Below, one piece after another: positions 48,124 through 57,656 of a stretch of DNA of 64,000 nt. Source of the stretch: Hyphomicrobiales bacterium (GTDB lineage: Bacteria > Pseudomonadota > Alphaproteobacteria > Rhizobiales > Beijerinckiaceae); contig JAFLCX010000002.1 of assembly GCA_017302635.1 (NCBI GenBank), positions 1,193,979-1,257,978 of the forward strand, given 5' to 3'. Position 1 is the stretch's first letter. Each line of letters starts with the position of its first letter. The notes beneath the pieces are model-generated. The model worked only from the letters and a program-made list of their open reading frames with translations. It was not told where the DNA came from and ran no database searches. Position numbers and translations under genes: made by a program.

Positions 48124-49407
48124 TCAATCTGGGCCCGCGCCGGCGAAAATCACCCGCAAGGCTCGCATCTGCGCCGCGCGCCATCGACTGGCAGGATCCG
48201 AAGTCAAATCGACACTCGGACCAATCAGAAAATCCGCCATCCGGGCCGCACCATCGATTTCCGCGAGGCCGCGCGGCTTGAGATCAATACCGATCCGCCC
48301 CGGTTCGATCAGCGAGAGGCTCTCGAACATCCGGATCAACGGATGGGATGGCTTGGCCGGTTTCGGCGCAGGGTGTGACATCAACGCGGCGCCGCGCGTG
48401 GCAATGAAATGTTGCAGTTCAGGGGTTTGCGCCTGTTCTCGCGCAAATTGAGTCAGGAGTTCAATGCCCCGCGCGCGAGCTTCGGGGCTGGTATCCGCCA
48501 GTTGATCGAAGATCATCGCGAGATAAGCCTTCGCATCGAGATTCAAGGCCTTTCCAAAAGCCATCCGGTTTGCCTGTTCCAGCCCATTGAGGAGGTAAAA
48601 CCCCAGAACCGGGAGTGGCATGGCGAACGGCTCGACGACCGGGTCGGATATTGCCTCCTCAGCCACACGGCGCGCACTGTCATTGGCATCATCCGCGCGA
48701 TGCTGCGCCGCGATCGACAAGCCGCCCGATTTCGGCCCCATTCCGAGGATCGAGAACGGGTGACGCAGGTAGAGGTAGCTCTCCATGAACGGCAAGGCAG
48801 CGGCCGACATGTAGGCATCCACCTGGCCGGAGGCGACAACCATACCTGTTTTCGCTCTCAATGCATCAATCACCCGGCGGGACAGAAGGCCGTGATAGAG
48901 TTTCGGTGAAAAATCCTCTCGTGTGCGATCGAGTCGCCGGATCGAAGCGAGATGCTCGGCACTTGAACGCTCGATCACTGGCCCGAACAGGGTTGCGCGC
49001 GAAAGCCGTAACCGCCCGCCCCCGCCGCGCCTCTCTGGCCCCGGCCATGGATAGAAAATTGCGGGCCACGAAAGGGCATCCGGTTTCCGCTTGGCAAGAA
49101 TCATCCGCAGCAGCGGCCATTGGCGCACCAGAACGGCATCGTCGTCGCCGATCATCATGAGATAATCGCCCGAGGCCGCCGAGACCGCGTGCTCGAAATT
49201 CTGGCGCTGACTGAGGCGGGAGGCCGTGCGGATCATCCGGATGCGCGGGTCGCGCATGGCCGCGATCACCTCAGCTGTGTCGTCAGCGCTGGCATTGTCC
49301 GAGACGATGATCTCGAGATCGGGATCGTTCAGCGCGCTGACATTGCGCAAGGTGGCGCGCAGCGTCGCGGCGCGCTCCCGAGTCGGGATCAGCAGCGAGA
49401 TGCGCAT
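48124..49407 (-). CDS. Glycosyltransferase family 2
   Basis: 427 residues from ATG 49407. An N-terminal GT-A domain with LLIPTRERAATLRATL, the VSDNASADDT metal/nucleotide region and MMIGDDDAV (DXD-like). A C-terminal half of about 200 residues has no recognised motif. Its start overlaps the GT25 stop by one base (TGATG). It probably adds a residue to a surface glycan; donor and acceptor unknown. Confidence 0.88.
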   Translation of the reverse strand: MRISLLIPTRERAATLRATLRNVSALNDPDLEIIVSDNASADDTAEVIAAMRDPRIRMIRTASRLSQRQNFEHAVSAASGDYLMMIGDDDAVLVRQWPLLRMILAKRKPDALSWPAIFYPWPGPERRGGGGRLRLSRATLFGPVIERSSAEHLASIRRLDRTREDFSPKLYHGLLSRRVIDALRAKTGMVVASGQVDAYMSAAALPFMESYLYLRHPFSILGMGPKSGGLSIAAQHRADDANDSARRVAEEAISDPVVEPFAMPLPVLGFYLLNGLEQANRMAFGKALNLDAKAYLAMIFDQLADTSPEARARGIELLTQFAREQAQTPELQHFIATRGAALMSHPAPKPAKPSHPLIRMFESLSLIEPGRIGIDLKPRGLAEIDGAARMADFLIGPSVDLTSDPASRWRAAQMRALRVIFAGAGPD

Positions 49408-50261
49408 CAAGGCCGCCCCGGCATCGCAAAATGCGAGGCGACGCGCTCTGCCGCGCGCGGCGAGAGGCGCTTTGCCACCGACCAGAGCCCGCTCAGCAGG
49501 ATCGCGCGGACATAGCCTCCAAAGCCGAGACGCGCACATTGCCAGCGCCATTGCCGCATGAGCGCGACAGGCCCCGGCCGATGACGACGCTTGAGTTTCG
49601 TCATGAAACCCTCCCGCCCCAGTGCCCTGTCTCCCATCGCGTCGATGGACGAGGTTTCGAAGATGTTCGCGCGCGCTGGCGGCGGCAGCACGCCCAACGT
49701 CTCGATCCCGATCTCCCAAGGGCGGCGGAAGTCCTCATCGATCGCGTAACGCCGCAGGCTGGGCGAGGCTGTCGTTTTCAGCGCCCCTGCCCGCGTGATG
49801 AGATAGCAGCCCATATTGTTCGGCACCCGCGCATAGGTGACGAGATGCCGCCCGGCGACGAGAGCGCCGTGATCCAGATAGGCGGCCTTGGTGGGGTTCG
49901 AGAGGCGGACGATATCGAAATTCCGGGCGCTGGCCGCGAGTGCCTTCAGCACATCGGCGAAATCGGGCGCGATCTCGCAATCATCCTCGAAAACGACGAG
50001 TGCATCGAATTCCGGGCGGTGAAGAAGCTGCCGATGCAAAGCGAGATGGCTCGCATAGACGCCAATCTCGCCCGGCTTCAGGTGGGGCGTCGGTTGCCCG
50101 GCCAGATCAAAGAACCAAGGCCGCAAGGAGTCCGGCACAGCCAGACCATAAACCGCCTCGAACCGTTCGAACGCAATTCCGGCCTGAGCGAATTGCTGCG
50201 CCATGTGCGCGAGGCGGTCACGATCCTTGCCAAGGTTGATCAGGGCGACGCCGATGCGCAT
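49407..50261 (-). CDS. Glycosyltransferase family 25 (LPS core-type)
   Basis: 284 residues with GT25 hallmarks: N-terminal VALINLGKDRDRLAHM, EIGVYASHLALHRQL near residue 67 and the VFEDDCEIAPDF metal-binding motif near 90. GT25 enzymes add galactose or related sugars to LPS core or O-antigen. Coupled to the fucosyltransferase upstream (TGATG) and to GT2 downstream, so the three glycosyltransferases form one minus-strand operon. Confidence 0.88.
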   Translation of the reverse strand: MRIGVALINLGKDRDRLAHMAQQFAQAGIAFERFEAVYGLAVPDSLRPWFFDLAGQPTPHLKPGEIGVYASHLALHRQLLHRPEFDALVVFEDDCEIAPDFADVLKALAASARNFDIVRLSNPTKAAYLDHGALVAGRHLVTYARVPNNMGCYLITRAGALKTTASPSLRRYAIDEDFRRPWEIGIETLGVLPPPARANIFETSSIDAMGDRALGREGFMTKLKRRHRPGPVALMRQWRWQCARLGFGGYVRAILLSGLWSVAKRLSPRAAERVASHFAMPGRP

Positions 50262-51148
50262 CACAGGCGTACCCAGTCGGGCGGTATCAGATCATCGATC
50301 GGCCGGGTTCGGAGGGCTTCGGGTGTGAACCATGCCTGGGGTGCAATGCGCAGACCATCGGGGCGCCGGTCCAGCCAGGCACTCCACCAGGAGAACGAGG
50401 AATTCGCAATGATATGGTGCCGACAGCGACTCATCAGGAAGAGGTCATCTCCGGCAGTCTCGCCGGAGAGCACCTGCGCGCCGTGCACGAGTGCTGCGAG
50501 ATTGGTCGCGGTTGTCGCATCATCCGAGGCGATGAAGAAGCGGGCTTGCGGCACCTGCTCCCGCACGAGCCGGATCGCCTCGCGGTAATAATTCTCGGGC
50601 AGAACACCGTGCACGGCCGCAGCGTTCCGGTCATGGGCATAGTCACCGCGCCGGATATGAAGCGCCACGCTGTCGTCCCCTGCGAGGCATTCAGCCTGTT
50701 GCAGAGCCTTGGCACAGGCGAGTTTCTCGGGCGAGAAAAGGCGCGCAATCTCGTCGCCGATGCTCGAGAAATATCGTTCAGATTGGAAATATCCCGCAAT
50801 CATCACGGGAGGCTGCAATGTCTCGAAGGCGGGATCATAAGCAAAGCCGGATTCGCGGTGGAAGCGACCGCGCCACCAATCCGGCTGATGGCGGGGCTTG
50901 AGTCCCAGAGCGGCCTGCGCCCGACTCGCCAGCCCCTGTTTTCCGGTTCGGATTTCGGCATCAAGGCCGAACGGCTCCAGCGCGAAGGCCCTCAACCCTT
51001 TGGCGCGAAACCGCGAAACATCAAAGATCAGCCGTGCGCCATGCCGCCTTGCAAGCGCGAGGCCGGCCGCAGCCTGGAACATCTGGTTCCCGAGACCGCC
51101 GAGCAGCTGCACAGCCACTTCCCGATTGTGTGAGGGCATATCGGACAT
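50261..51148 (-). CDS. Alpha-1,2-fucosyltransferase-like GT11
   Basis: 295 residues with GT11 motifs: LLGGLGNQMFQAAAGLALA (16-34), HIRRGDY (164-170, GDP-fucose binding) and NSSFSWWSAWL near 235. It belongs to the family that transfers L-fucose from GDP-fucose in alpha-1,2 linkage. No gmd/fcl for GDP-fucose lies in the window. ATG 51148 is the first start with full homology, but it lacks a strong ribosome-binding site; ATG 51139 is an alternative. Divergent from the GT10 gene. Confidence 0.88.
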   Translation of the reverse strand: MSDMPSHNREVAVQLLGGLGNQMFQAAAGLALARRHGARLIFDVSRFRAKGLRAFALEPFGLDAEIRTGKQGLASRAQAALGLKPRHQPDWWRGRFHRESGFAYDPAFETLQPPVMIAGYFQSERYFSSIGDEIARLFSPEKLACAKALQQAECLAGDDSVALHIRRGDYAHDRNAAAVHGVLPENYYREAIRLVREQVPQARFFIASDDATTATNLAALVHGAQVLSGETAGDDLFLMSRCRHHIIANSSFSWWSAWLDRRPDGLRIAPQAWFTPEALRTRPIDDLIPPDWVRL

Positions 51149-51254
51149 CGCGCGATGCCTATACGCTCGGGAAATCGGCTGCAACTTTCTTGACATCAAG
51201 GCCGCGTGGCAGCACGAGGCTTCTCCGCCCCGAGCCGGGCCAACCGGAGCCTTC
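51149..51254. promoter_or_regulatory. Divergent promoter region between GT11 and GT10
   Basis: 106 bp separating two divergent glycosyltransferase genes. The minus strand has TATAGG shortly before the GT11 start with a weak TTGCAG 15 bases upstream; the plus strand has a perfect TTGACA near 51192 but no good -10 at 16-18 bases. Presence of two promoters is required by arrangement; exact elements are unsure. Confidence 0.35.
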
Positions 51255-52271
51255 ATGCCCTCCATCGCCATCATGACCGCGCATGCTCGCTTTCCGTGGC
51301 TGCGGCAGATCGCCGGGGGTTCGGACGCAATCGGGCCATGGCGCTTCACGATCGACCAGATGGAGGCTGATTGCGCCTTCCTCGTCGTCTATGACGACCC
51401 GGCATCGGCATTCGAGACCGCGGTCCCGCGAGAGCGGCGCATGCTCATCACCTCCGAGCCGCCGGGGATCAAGCCTTATCGTGCGGAGTATCTCGCGCAA
51501 TTCGGCACAGTCTATGGGCCGGTGGGCGATGGAAAAAACTGGATCCGGACTCAGGCTGCCCTGCCCTGGTTCTATGGCGTGGGCTTCGAGCCGAACGGGC
51601 TTGTGGCGAACGAGAGCCTCGACAGCCTGATGGCGATGGAGCCGCCAGCGAAAGAGGCTACGATCTCGGTTGTCCTGTCGCGCAAGTCGCAACTGCCGAA
51701 ACACAAGGCCCGATTGGCCTTTGTTGAAGCCGCGAAAGAGCGGCTCGGAGAGCGATTTCAGATTTTCGGGCGTGGATTTCGCGATATCCGAGACAAGGCC
51801 GAGGCGATCCGGCCCTATGCCTATCACCTCGTGCTCGAAAACAACGATATCGGGCATTTTTGGACCGAGAAGACGGCCGATGCCTATCTCGGCTGGGCCC
51901 TGCCGATCTTTTCCGGTTGCTCAAACCTGGGTGATTATTTCCCGACAGACTCTTTCATCCCGCTGGATATTTCTCGAACCGATGCTGCACTCGGAGCGCT
52001 GGAGTGCATTCTGAACGAAGCGCCCTATTCGTCGCGCCTTCAGGCTATCCGCGAAGCCCGCATGCGCTTGCTGGAGCAATACAATCTCTTCCCCGTTCTT
52101 GCCGCACGGGCCGAGAGCGAGGGGTATGTTTCAGCCTTCACGCCCGTTCGGGACATGATCCATCCCAATAGCCGGTTTGCTCCTTTTGCCGGGCTGAATG
52201 CGCTAGCTCGGCGTGCAGGCAAGAGCCTTCAGGCAGCCCTGCGCCCGAAGCGCACGGGAGCGACGCCATGA
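51255..52271 (+). CDS. Fucosyltransferase-like GT10 (alpha-1,3/1,4 family)
   Basis: 338 residues. The C-terminal half has the GT10 donor-binding pattern: YHLVLENND (190-198), then a TEK (204-206) DAYLGWALPIFSG segment, matching the ENS...TEK...PI..G signature of alpha-1,3-fucosyltransferases. The N-terminal half is more divergent (ITSEPPGIKPYR). ATG 51255 has GGAG five bases upstream; upstream codons to 50898 lie over GT11 and are not used. ATGA overlap with the FkbM gene. Fucose as donor sugar is inferred from the family only. Confidence 0.82.
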   Translation: MPSIAIMTAHARFPWLRQIAGGSDAIGPWRFTIDQMEADCAFLVVYDDPASAFETAVPRERRMLITSEPPGIKPYRAEYLAQFGTVYGPVGDGKNWIRTQAALPWFYGVGFEPNGLVANESLDSLMAMEPPAKEATISVVLSRKSQLPKHKARLAFVEAAKERLGERFQIFGRGFRDIRDKAEAIRPYAYHLVLENNDIGHFWTEKTADAYLGWALPIFSGCSNLGDYFPTDSFIPLDISRTDAALGALECILNEAPYSSRLQAIREARMRLLEQYNLFPVLAARAESEGYVSAFTPVRDMIHPNSRFAPFAGLNALARRAGKSLQAALRPKRTGATP

Positions 52272-53023
52272 CCGGACGGGCGCCTCTCATCCAGCGCATC
52301 GCGGCTTCGGTCGAGCGACGGGCGCAGAAGGTGCAAGGGAAAGGCGCCGGCGGGCATTCCGTTGAAGCGGAAGTGCGCACCGCCCTCGCCTTCCTGCCAC
52401 CGTCAGGTGCCATCGTGCTCGATATCGGCGCGAACAAGGGTCTTTGGAGCCGGGCGATGCTGCGCGAAGCGGGCACGCGTCTCGCGCGGCTCGTGGCTTT
52501 CGAACCCTCGCGGCATAACTGGGCGGCGATCGAGGCCATCTCCGATCCGCGCTTCTCGCTCGTGCGGCAAGGCGTGGCCGAGCGGAACGGCTCGGCCGAA
52601 CTGCATATGGATGAGCCGGGCTCCGGCCTCGCATCGCTCTCGAAGCGCAATCTTGATCATGTCGGGCTGGAGATGCGCGAGCACGAAACTGTCGAGCTCA
52701 CGACTCTGGATTCCTTCGCCGCCGCGCATGGCATCGAGAGGATTGATTTCATGAAACTCGACATCGAAGGGCACGAGCTTGCGGCGCTTCATGGCTCAGA
52801 AGGCCTGCTGAAATCCGGCGCAATCCGCGCGCTTTCCTTCGAGTTTGGCGGCTCGAATATCGACACGCGGACGTTTTTCCGCGATTTCTGGCTTTTGCTC
52901 AGTGGATACGGCTTCACAATATGGAGGATCGTGCCGGGCAGTGCGCCTGTGCGGATCGGGCAGTATCACGAGCGTCTTGAGTGTTTCGCGACAACGAATT
53001 TTATCGCGAAACTCAATCGCTAG
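52268..53023 (+). CDS. FkbM family SAM-dependent methyltransferase
   Basis: 251 residues with the SAM motif VLDIGANKGLWSRAML and the FkbM-typical TTLDSFAAAHGIERIDFMKLDIEGHE. FkbM enzymes O-methylate hydroxyls of sugars or polyketides; here the target is probably a residue of the surface glycan built by the neighbouring transferases. Overlaps GT10 by four bases and converges on the DUF268 gene with six bases between stops. Confidence 0.88.
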   Translation: MTGRAPLIQRIAASVERRAQKVQGKGAGGHSVEAEVRTALAFLPPSGAIVLDIGANKGLWSRAMLREAGTRLARLVAFEPSRHNWAAIEAISDPRFSLVRQGVAERNGSAELHMDEPGSGLASLSKRNLDHVGLEMREHETVELTTLDSFAAAHGIERIDFMKLDIEGHELAALHGSEGLLKSGAIRALSFEFGGSNIDTRTFFRDFWLLLSGYGFTIWRIVPGSAPVRIGQYHERLECFATTNFIAKLNR

Positions 53024-53029
53024 GCCCGC

Positions 53030-53767
53030 TCACACCGCCTTTTCAAAGACGAAACAGCCGCAGCCATAGCGCTGCATGGCGACGCGCGCCGGATCGGCAT
53101 TCGGCACGAACACCGCGCCTTGGCTGTCGCGTTTGTCGGTAATGAGCGCAAATTCCTTCAGCCTGAGGCTCGGGAAAAGGGTAAGCACGCCCTCATAGCT
53201 GTAGACACGGTGGGCGTTGAACTGGATCGCCTCACGCCCCACGGGCGTCACGAACAGCAACTGCCCGCCTGGCGCGAGAACGCGCGCAAGTTCGGCGCAG
53301 GCACGATGGTCACCGGCCGGATCGAGTGTATCGCCGTAGCGGCCCAGCCCGACATGTTCGACCACATGCATGCAGGAGAGCGAGGGGATGGAATTGTCGG
53401 CGAAGGCAAGGTTCAGCAAATCCGCAGCACCCACATTCACACCCGGCATGGCGAGTTTCGGTGGGCGATAATCATAATGCGTAATCGGGCAGATCGCGGC
53501 GGCATTGGTGACGAAATAGAGCGATGAGCCGATATCCACGTGCTGCGACGGCTTGGTTCGCGCCAGAAACTGGGTCGCCCAGCCGGTGTGATAGACATAA
53601 TGCGTATCGAATCCGGTCTCCTTCGTCGCCTCATCCGTGATCGGGCGGATGTGCCCGAGCGATGGCATTGGCAGACCAGCCACTCTTGCCAAGGCCCGGA
53701 AGCGCAGGAAATCACGGATGTATTTCGGCGAGGTCAACGCCTTCAGAAGCTCTTTTGGTCGCATCAT
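53030..53767 (-). CDS. DUF268-type class I methyltransferase
   Basis: 245 residues. The segment QHVDIGSSLYFVTNAAA resembles a SAM-binding motif, followed by SCMHVVEHVGLGRYGD, LDPAGDHRACAELARVLAPGG and TPVGREAIQFNAHRVYS, which I recognise as the DUF268 family found in polysaccharide loci. Start overlaps the ABC exporter stop by four bases. The role in glycan modification is inferred from position. Confidence 0.78.
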   Translation of the reverse strand: MMRPKELLKALTSPKYIRDFLRFRALARVAGLPMPSLGHIRPITDEATKETGFDTHYVYHTGWATQFLARTKPSQHVDIGSSLYFVTNAAAICPITHYDYRPPKLAMPGVNVGAADLLNLAFADNSIPSLSCMHVVEHVGLGRYGDTLDPAGDHRACAELARVLAPGGQLLFVTPVGREAIQFNAHRVYSYEGVLTLFPSLRLKEFALITDKRDSQGAVFVPNADPARVAMQRYGCGCFVFEKAV

Positions 53768-55527
53768 CCCTCTCCGCGCTGAAGGGCATGAAGCGAGGCA
53801 TAAAGCCCGTTTTTCGCGAGCAATTCATTGTGCGTGCCGCTCTCGGCGACGCGCCCCTCGTTCAGCACCACGATCCGGTCGGCACCCGAGATACTCGCGA
53901 GCCGATGCGCGATGAGGATGGTCGTCCGCCCCTTCGCGAGTTCCGCAAGCGTGGATTTCAGGGCATCCTCGCTTTGCGCATCGAGCGCGGCGGTTGGTTC
54001 GTCCAGCAGCAGGATCGGAGCATCGCGCAGGAAGGCGCGCGCGATGGCGATGCGGCTTTTCTGCCCGCCCGAGAGGCGTGAAGCGAGTTCACCCACGGGC
54101 GTCGCGTAACCTTGCGGCAAGGCCTCGATGAAATCGTGAGCCTGCGCCGCCCGCGCGGCGGCGATGATGTCAGCCTCGGAGGCGCCGGGTCTTGCGACAA
54201 GAATGTTCTCGCGGATCGTGCCATCGAACAGGAAGGCATCCTGCCCGAGATAGGCGGTTGAGGCGCGCAAACTCTCGGCCCGCAAACCGGCGATGTCCTG
54301 CCCGTCGACAAGAATACGCCCCGCCTGTGGCTGCCAGAACCGCAGGATAAGGCTCATCAGGGTCGATTTTCCGGCTCCCGAGCCGCCGACGATCGCGGTG
54401 GTCTTGCCCGGCTCGAATTCGAGGTCCAAGCCATCGAAAAGCGGCGTGCCATCCTCATAGGCGAAGCTCAGCTTCTCGATCACGATCCGCCCCTCGCCGG
54501 GTTTCAGCGCCAAAGCATCGGGCCGGTCGGCATGGCGCGGCGGCTCATCCAGAAGGTCGTAGAACATCCTGAGACCCACGAGCGCCTGCTCGATCTGGAG
54601 TTTCGCCCCGGCAATGCGGCGTGCGGGATCGTAGGCGAGCAAAACGGCTGTGATGAACGAGAAGAACGCGCCCGGTGTCGCGCCATGCGCGATCACGCGC
54701 CAGCCGCCATAAAGAATGATTCCCGCGACTGCGATTCCCGCCAGCGTCTCGACAATCGGCTGCGTGCGCGCGGCCAGCACGGCGATCTTGCGCCCCTGCG
54801 CGCGCTGGTCTGCAATGGCTTCGTTGAGCTTGCCGGTCATCGCGGTTTCAGCCCCGAAGGCCTTAACAACGCGAAACCCTTGCACGACCTGTCGCAACTG
54901 GTCGGCGATGGAAATCGAAACCGTGATGTGCCGTTTCAGCACCCTTTGGATGCGTTTTCCCAGGTTGCCGATCAGCAGCGCCGCGATCGGCATCACCACC
55001 AGCACGAAGAGGCTCATGAACGGGTCTTGCAGCACCATCACGATGATCAGGCCGATCAGCGTGAGGATGTCGCGCCCGAGCCCGGTGACCAGGGTGTTGA
55101 GCAATTGCCGGCCGGAATCGGCAGCGATCGTGATTTTCTGCACCAGTTCGGACGAGGTGCGCCCGAGCATGGTGCCGACATCATCGCGCATCAGCTTGGC
55201 CACCAGCCGCCGCTGATTGTCGGCGACAAGGTCGCCGCCGATGAAATACAGGATCACGCCCTGCCCGTAGGAAGCGAGCCCGCGCGCGACATAGATCACC
55301 AGCACCGCCACCGCGATGCTCACGAGCGCCGACCAGCTCTTGGCGATGAAGACCTCGTTGATGACATCTTTCATCAGCCAGGCGGTTGCGGCAGTGGTGG
55401 CTGATACGATTGAAAGCAGCGCCAGCGCCGCCGCATAGCGCCACCAATAGGCGCGCCATGTTTCGGAAACGAGGCGCTTCATATCGCCCCGCCCCTCGTT
55501 CATGCTGAGCCGGTCGGGCTTGCTCAT
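53764..55527 (-). CDS. MsbA-like ABC exporter (fused permease/ATPase)
   Basis: 587 residues: a six-TM exporter domain (about 20-315) and a C-terminal ATPase with Walker [10 protein letters not shown], signature [15 protein letters not shown] and Walker [13 protein letters not shown]. It is a half-transporter of the MsbA/lipid flippase class, typically moving lipid A-core or lipid-linked glycans. ATGA overlaps on both sides, with aspS upstream and DUF268 downstream, put it physically in the core aspS operon but functionally at the glycan island edge. Whether it is the housekeeping MsbA cannot be told from sequence alone. Confidence 0.85.
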   Translation of the reverse strand: MSKPDRLSMNEGRGDMKRLVSETWRAYWWRYAAALALLSIVSATTAATAWLMKDVINEVFIAKSWSALVSIAVAVLVIYVARGLASYGQGVILYFIGGDLVADNQRRLVAKLMRDDVGTMLGRTSSELVQKITIAADSGRQLLNTLVTGLGRDILTLIGLIIVMVLQDPFMSLFVLVVMPIAALLIGNLGKRIQRVLKRHITVSISIADQLRQVVQGFRVVKAFGAETAMTGKLNEAIADQRAQGRKIAVLAARTQPIVETLAGIAVAGIILYGGWRVIAHGATPGAFFSFITAVLLAYDPARRIAGAKLQIEQALVGLRMFYDLLDEPPRHADRPDALALKPGEGRIVIEKLSFAYEDGTPLFDGLDLEFEPGKTTAIVGGSGAGKSTLMSLILRFWQPQAGRILVDGQDIAGLRAESLRASTAYLGQDAFLFDGTIRENILVARPGASEADIIAAARAAQAHDFIEALPQGYATPVGELASRLSGGQKSRIAIARAFLRDAPILLLDEPTAALDAQSEDALKSTLAELAKGRTTILIAHRLASISGADRIVVLNEGRVAESGTHNELLAKNGLYASLHALQRGEG

Positions 55528-57368
55528 TTTTCCGGCAGGTTGAGGCGCAGATGCAGCTCACGCAGCTGCTTGGTGCTGGCCTGCGAAGGGGCACCCATCA
55601 GCAGATCGAGCGCAGACTGGTTCATCGGGAACAAAGCCACCTCACGCAGGTTCTGCGCATCGCACAGCAGCATGATGACACGGTCGACGCCCGCGGCCAT
55701 GCCGCCATGCGGCGGTGCGCCATACTGGAAGGCGCGATACATGCCCCCGAAGCGCTCGACCACCGTTTCCTCGCCATAACCCGCGATCTCGAAGGCTTTC
55801 ACCATCGCATCCGGCTTGTGGTTGCGGATGCCGCCGGAGGCCAGCTCGAAGCCGTTGCAGGCGATATCATATTGGAACGCCTTGATGGTGAGCGGATCCT
55901 GTGTCTGCAACGCCTCCAGCCCGCCCTGTGGCATCGAGAACGGGTTGTGCGAGAAATCGATGCGCTTCTCTTCCTCGTTCCACTCGTAGAACGGGAAATC
56001 GGTGATCCACGCGAACTCGAAGCGGTTCTTGTCCGTGAGGTTCAGATCCTCGCCGACCTTGTTGCGGGCGGCACCGGCAAATTTCACGAATTTCTCGGGG
56101 TCGCCGGCCACGAAGAAAATTGCGTCTCCAGCGTTCAATTTAAACTGTTCTCGAAGTTGACGAACTTTCTCTCGACCGATCCGCTTGGGAATTGGCCCAC
56201 GTGCAATGGTAAAGTCGCTTGAATTAATTTGCTCCTCGGAGTCGCCTGATTCTAGAGCAAGTTGCCGATACTCATCTGGCTCTTTTACAAAGAAAATGTG
56301 AGCTAGCCCTTGCTGCCCCTCTCCTTTTGCCCAGCTGTCCATTCGATCGCAAAAGGCACGCGAACCGCCTGAAGGCGCCGGAATCGCCCAAACCGCATTC
56401 TTCTCTTTCGTCAGAATGTCGGCGAAAACCTTAAACCCTGAATCGCGGAAAATATCCGAGACATCCTGCATCACGATGGGGTTGCGAAGATCCGGCTTGT
56501 CGGAGCCGTATTTCGCCATCGACTCGGCGTAAGGGATGCGCGGCCAGGGCGACGGCGTCACCGGGCGGCCATTCGCGAATTCCTCGAACACGCCGCGGAT
56601 CACCGGCTCCATCGCGGCGAAGACATCGTTCTGCTCAACGAAGCTCATTTCCACGTCAAGCTGGTAGAACTCGCCGGGCAGCCTGTCGGCACGCGGGTCC
56701 TCGTCGCGGAAGCACGGCGCGATCTGGAAATAGCGGTCGAAGCCCGCCATCATCAGAAGCTGCTTATACTGCTGGGGCGCCTGCGGCAGCGCGTAGAACT
56801 GGCCGGGATGGATGCGGCTCGGCACGAGGAAATCGCGCGCACCTTCCGGTGAGGAAGCCGTGAGAATGGGCGTCGAGAACTCGTTGAACCCGGCCTCTTT
56901 CATGCGGCGGCGCATGGAGTCGATGACCTTCACGCGGGTCATGATGTTGTTGTGCAGCTTCTCGCGCCGCAGATCGAGGAAACGGAACTTGAGGCGCTGA
57001 TCTTCAGGGTATTCCACGTCGCCGAAGACCGGCACGGGCAATTCCGCCGCAGCACCCAGCACCTCAAGCTCGGTGACGAACATCTCGATCTGGCCCGTGG
57101 CGAGATTGGCATTCTCGGTGCCGGCGGGGCGCGCACGCACCTTGCCATCGACACGGATCACCCATTCGGCGCGCACCTTCTCGGCATCCTTGAAGGCGGG
57201 GCTATCGGGGTCCACCACGATCTGCGTCATGCCGTAATGGTCGCGCAGGTCGATGAACAGCACGCCGCCATGATCGCGGATGCGGTGGCACCAGCCGGAA
57301 AGGCGGGCCGTGGCCCCGATTTCGGCGGCTGAAAGACCGCCGCAGGTGTGTGAACGATAGCGATGCAT
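55524..57368 (-). CDS. aspS: Aspartyl-tRNA synthetase
   Basis: Class IIb synthetase; 614 residues from ATG 57368. Anticodon-binding OB fold at the N-terminus ([20 protein letters not shown]), motif 2 [10 protein letters not shown], the bacterial GAD insertion (about 300-420) and motif 3 [12 protein letters not shown]. The segment coded by about 56101-56340, within the GAD domain, has lower GC and different codon choice from the rest, although the frame is intact. Whether it is discriminating cannot be told here. Divergent from rnd. Confidence 0.96.
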   Translation of the reverse strand: MHRYRSHTCGGLSAAEIGATARLSGWCHRIRDHGGVLFIDLRDHYGMTQIVVDPDSPAFKDAEKVRAEWVIRVDGKVRARPAGTENANLATGQIEMFVTELEVLGAAAELPVPVFGDVEYPEDQRLKFRFLDLRREKLHNNIMTRVKVIDSMRRRMKEAGFNEFSTPILTASSPEGARDFLVPSRIHPGQFYALPQAPQQYKQLLMMAGFDRYFQIAPCFRDEDPRADRLPGEFYQLDVEMSFVEQNDVFAAMEPVIRGVFEEFANGRPVTPSPWPRIPYAESMAKYGSDKPDLRNPIVMQDVSDIFRDSGFKVFADILTKEKNAVWAIPAPSGGSRAFCDRMDSWAKGEGQQGLAHIFFVKEPDEYRQLALESGDSEEQINSSDFTIARGPIPKRIGREKVRQLREQFKLNAGDAIFFVAGDPEKFVKFAGAARNKVGEDLNLTDKNRFEFAWITDFPFYEWNEEEKRIDFSHNPFSMPQGGLEALQTQDPLTIKAFQYDIACNGFELASGGIRNHKPDAMVKAFEIAGYGEETVVERFGGMYRAFQYGAPPHGGMAAGVDRVIMLLCDAQNLREVALFPMNQSALDLLMGAPSQASTKQLRELHLRLNLPEK

Positions 57369-57520
57369 CGGAAAAGGCTCTTTGAAACGTCGCGGCGGGC
57401 ACCGGGAATCCGGCTGATAGTCTTCCGCCAAACCGGCGCGGACAAGAGCGGCGAGGCCGCCAGATGTCAAGCATTTGTCATCCCTTGCATGGCTGCCTTG
57501 GTCGAAAAGAGGGGCGACAG

Positions 57521-57536
57521 GCCGAGTTTTCTCGGC
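57521..57536 (+). promoter_or_regulatory. Hairpin in the aspS-rnd gap
   Basis: GCCGAG, TTTT, CTCGGC: a perfect 6-bp stem directly followed by the first copy of a 16-bp direct repeat. It may lie in the rnd leader. The remaining part of the 57369-57655 gap shows no supported gene. Confidence 0.35.
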
Positions 57537-57656
57537 TAAAGGCCGATTTCAGTGAATACGAATTCCTCGAAGGCGCCCTCGCTTTTTGTGTTGTCGCATT
57601 TTCTTCACGCGAACCAGCACCCACTTCGCTTGAAAATGCTCTAAAGGCCGATTTCA
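57536..57656 (+). repeat. 16-bp direct repeat in the rnd leader
   Basis: CTAAAGGCCGATTTCA occurs at 57536-57551 and again at 57641-57656, where it supplies the ribosome-binding AAAGG and the A of the rnd ATG. The first copy is followed by a GTG one base out of the equivalent position. It may be a small duplication of the translation start region. Confidence 0.55.
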
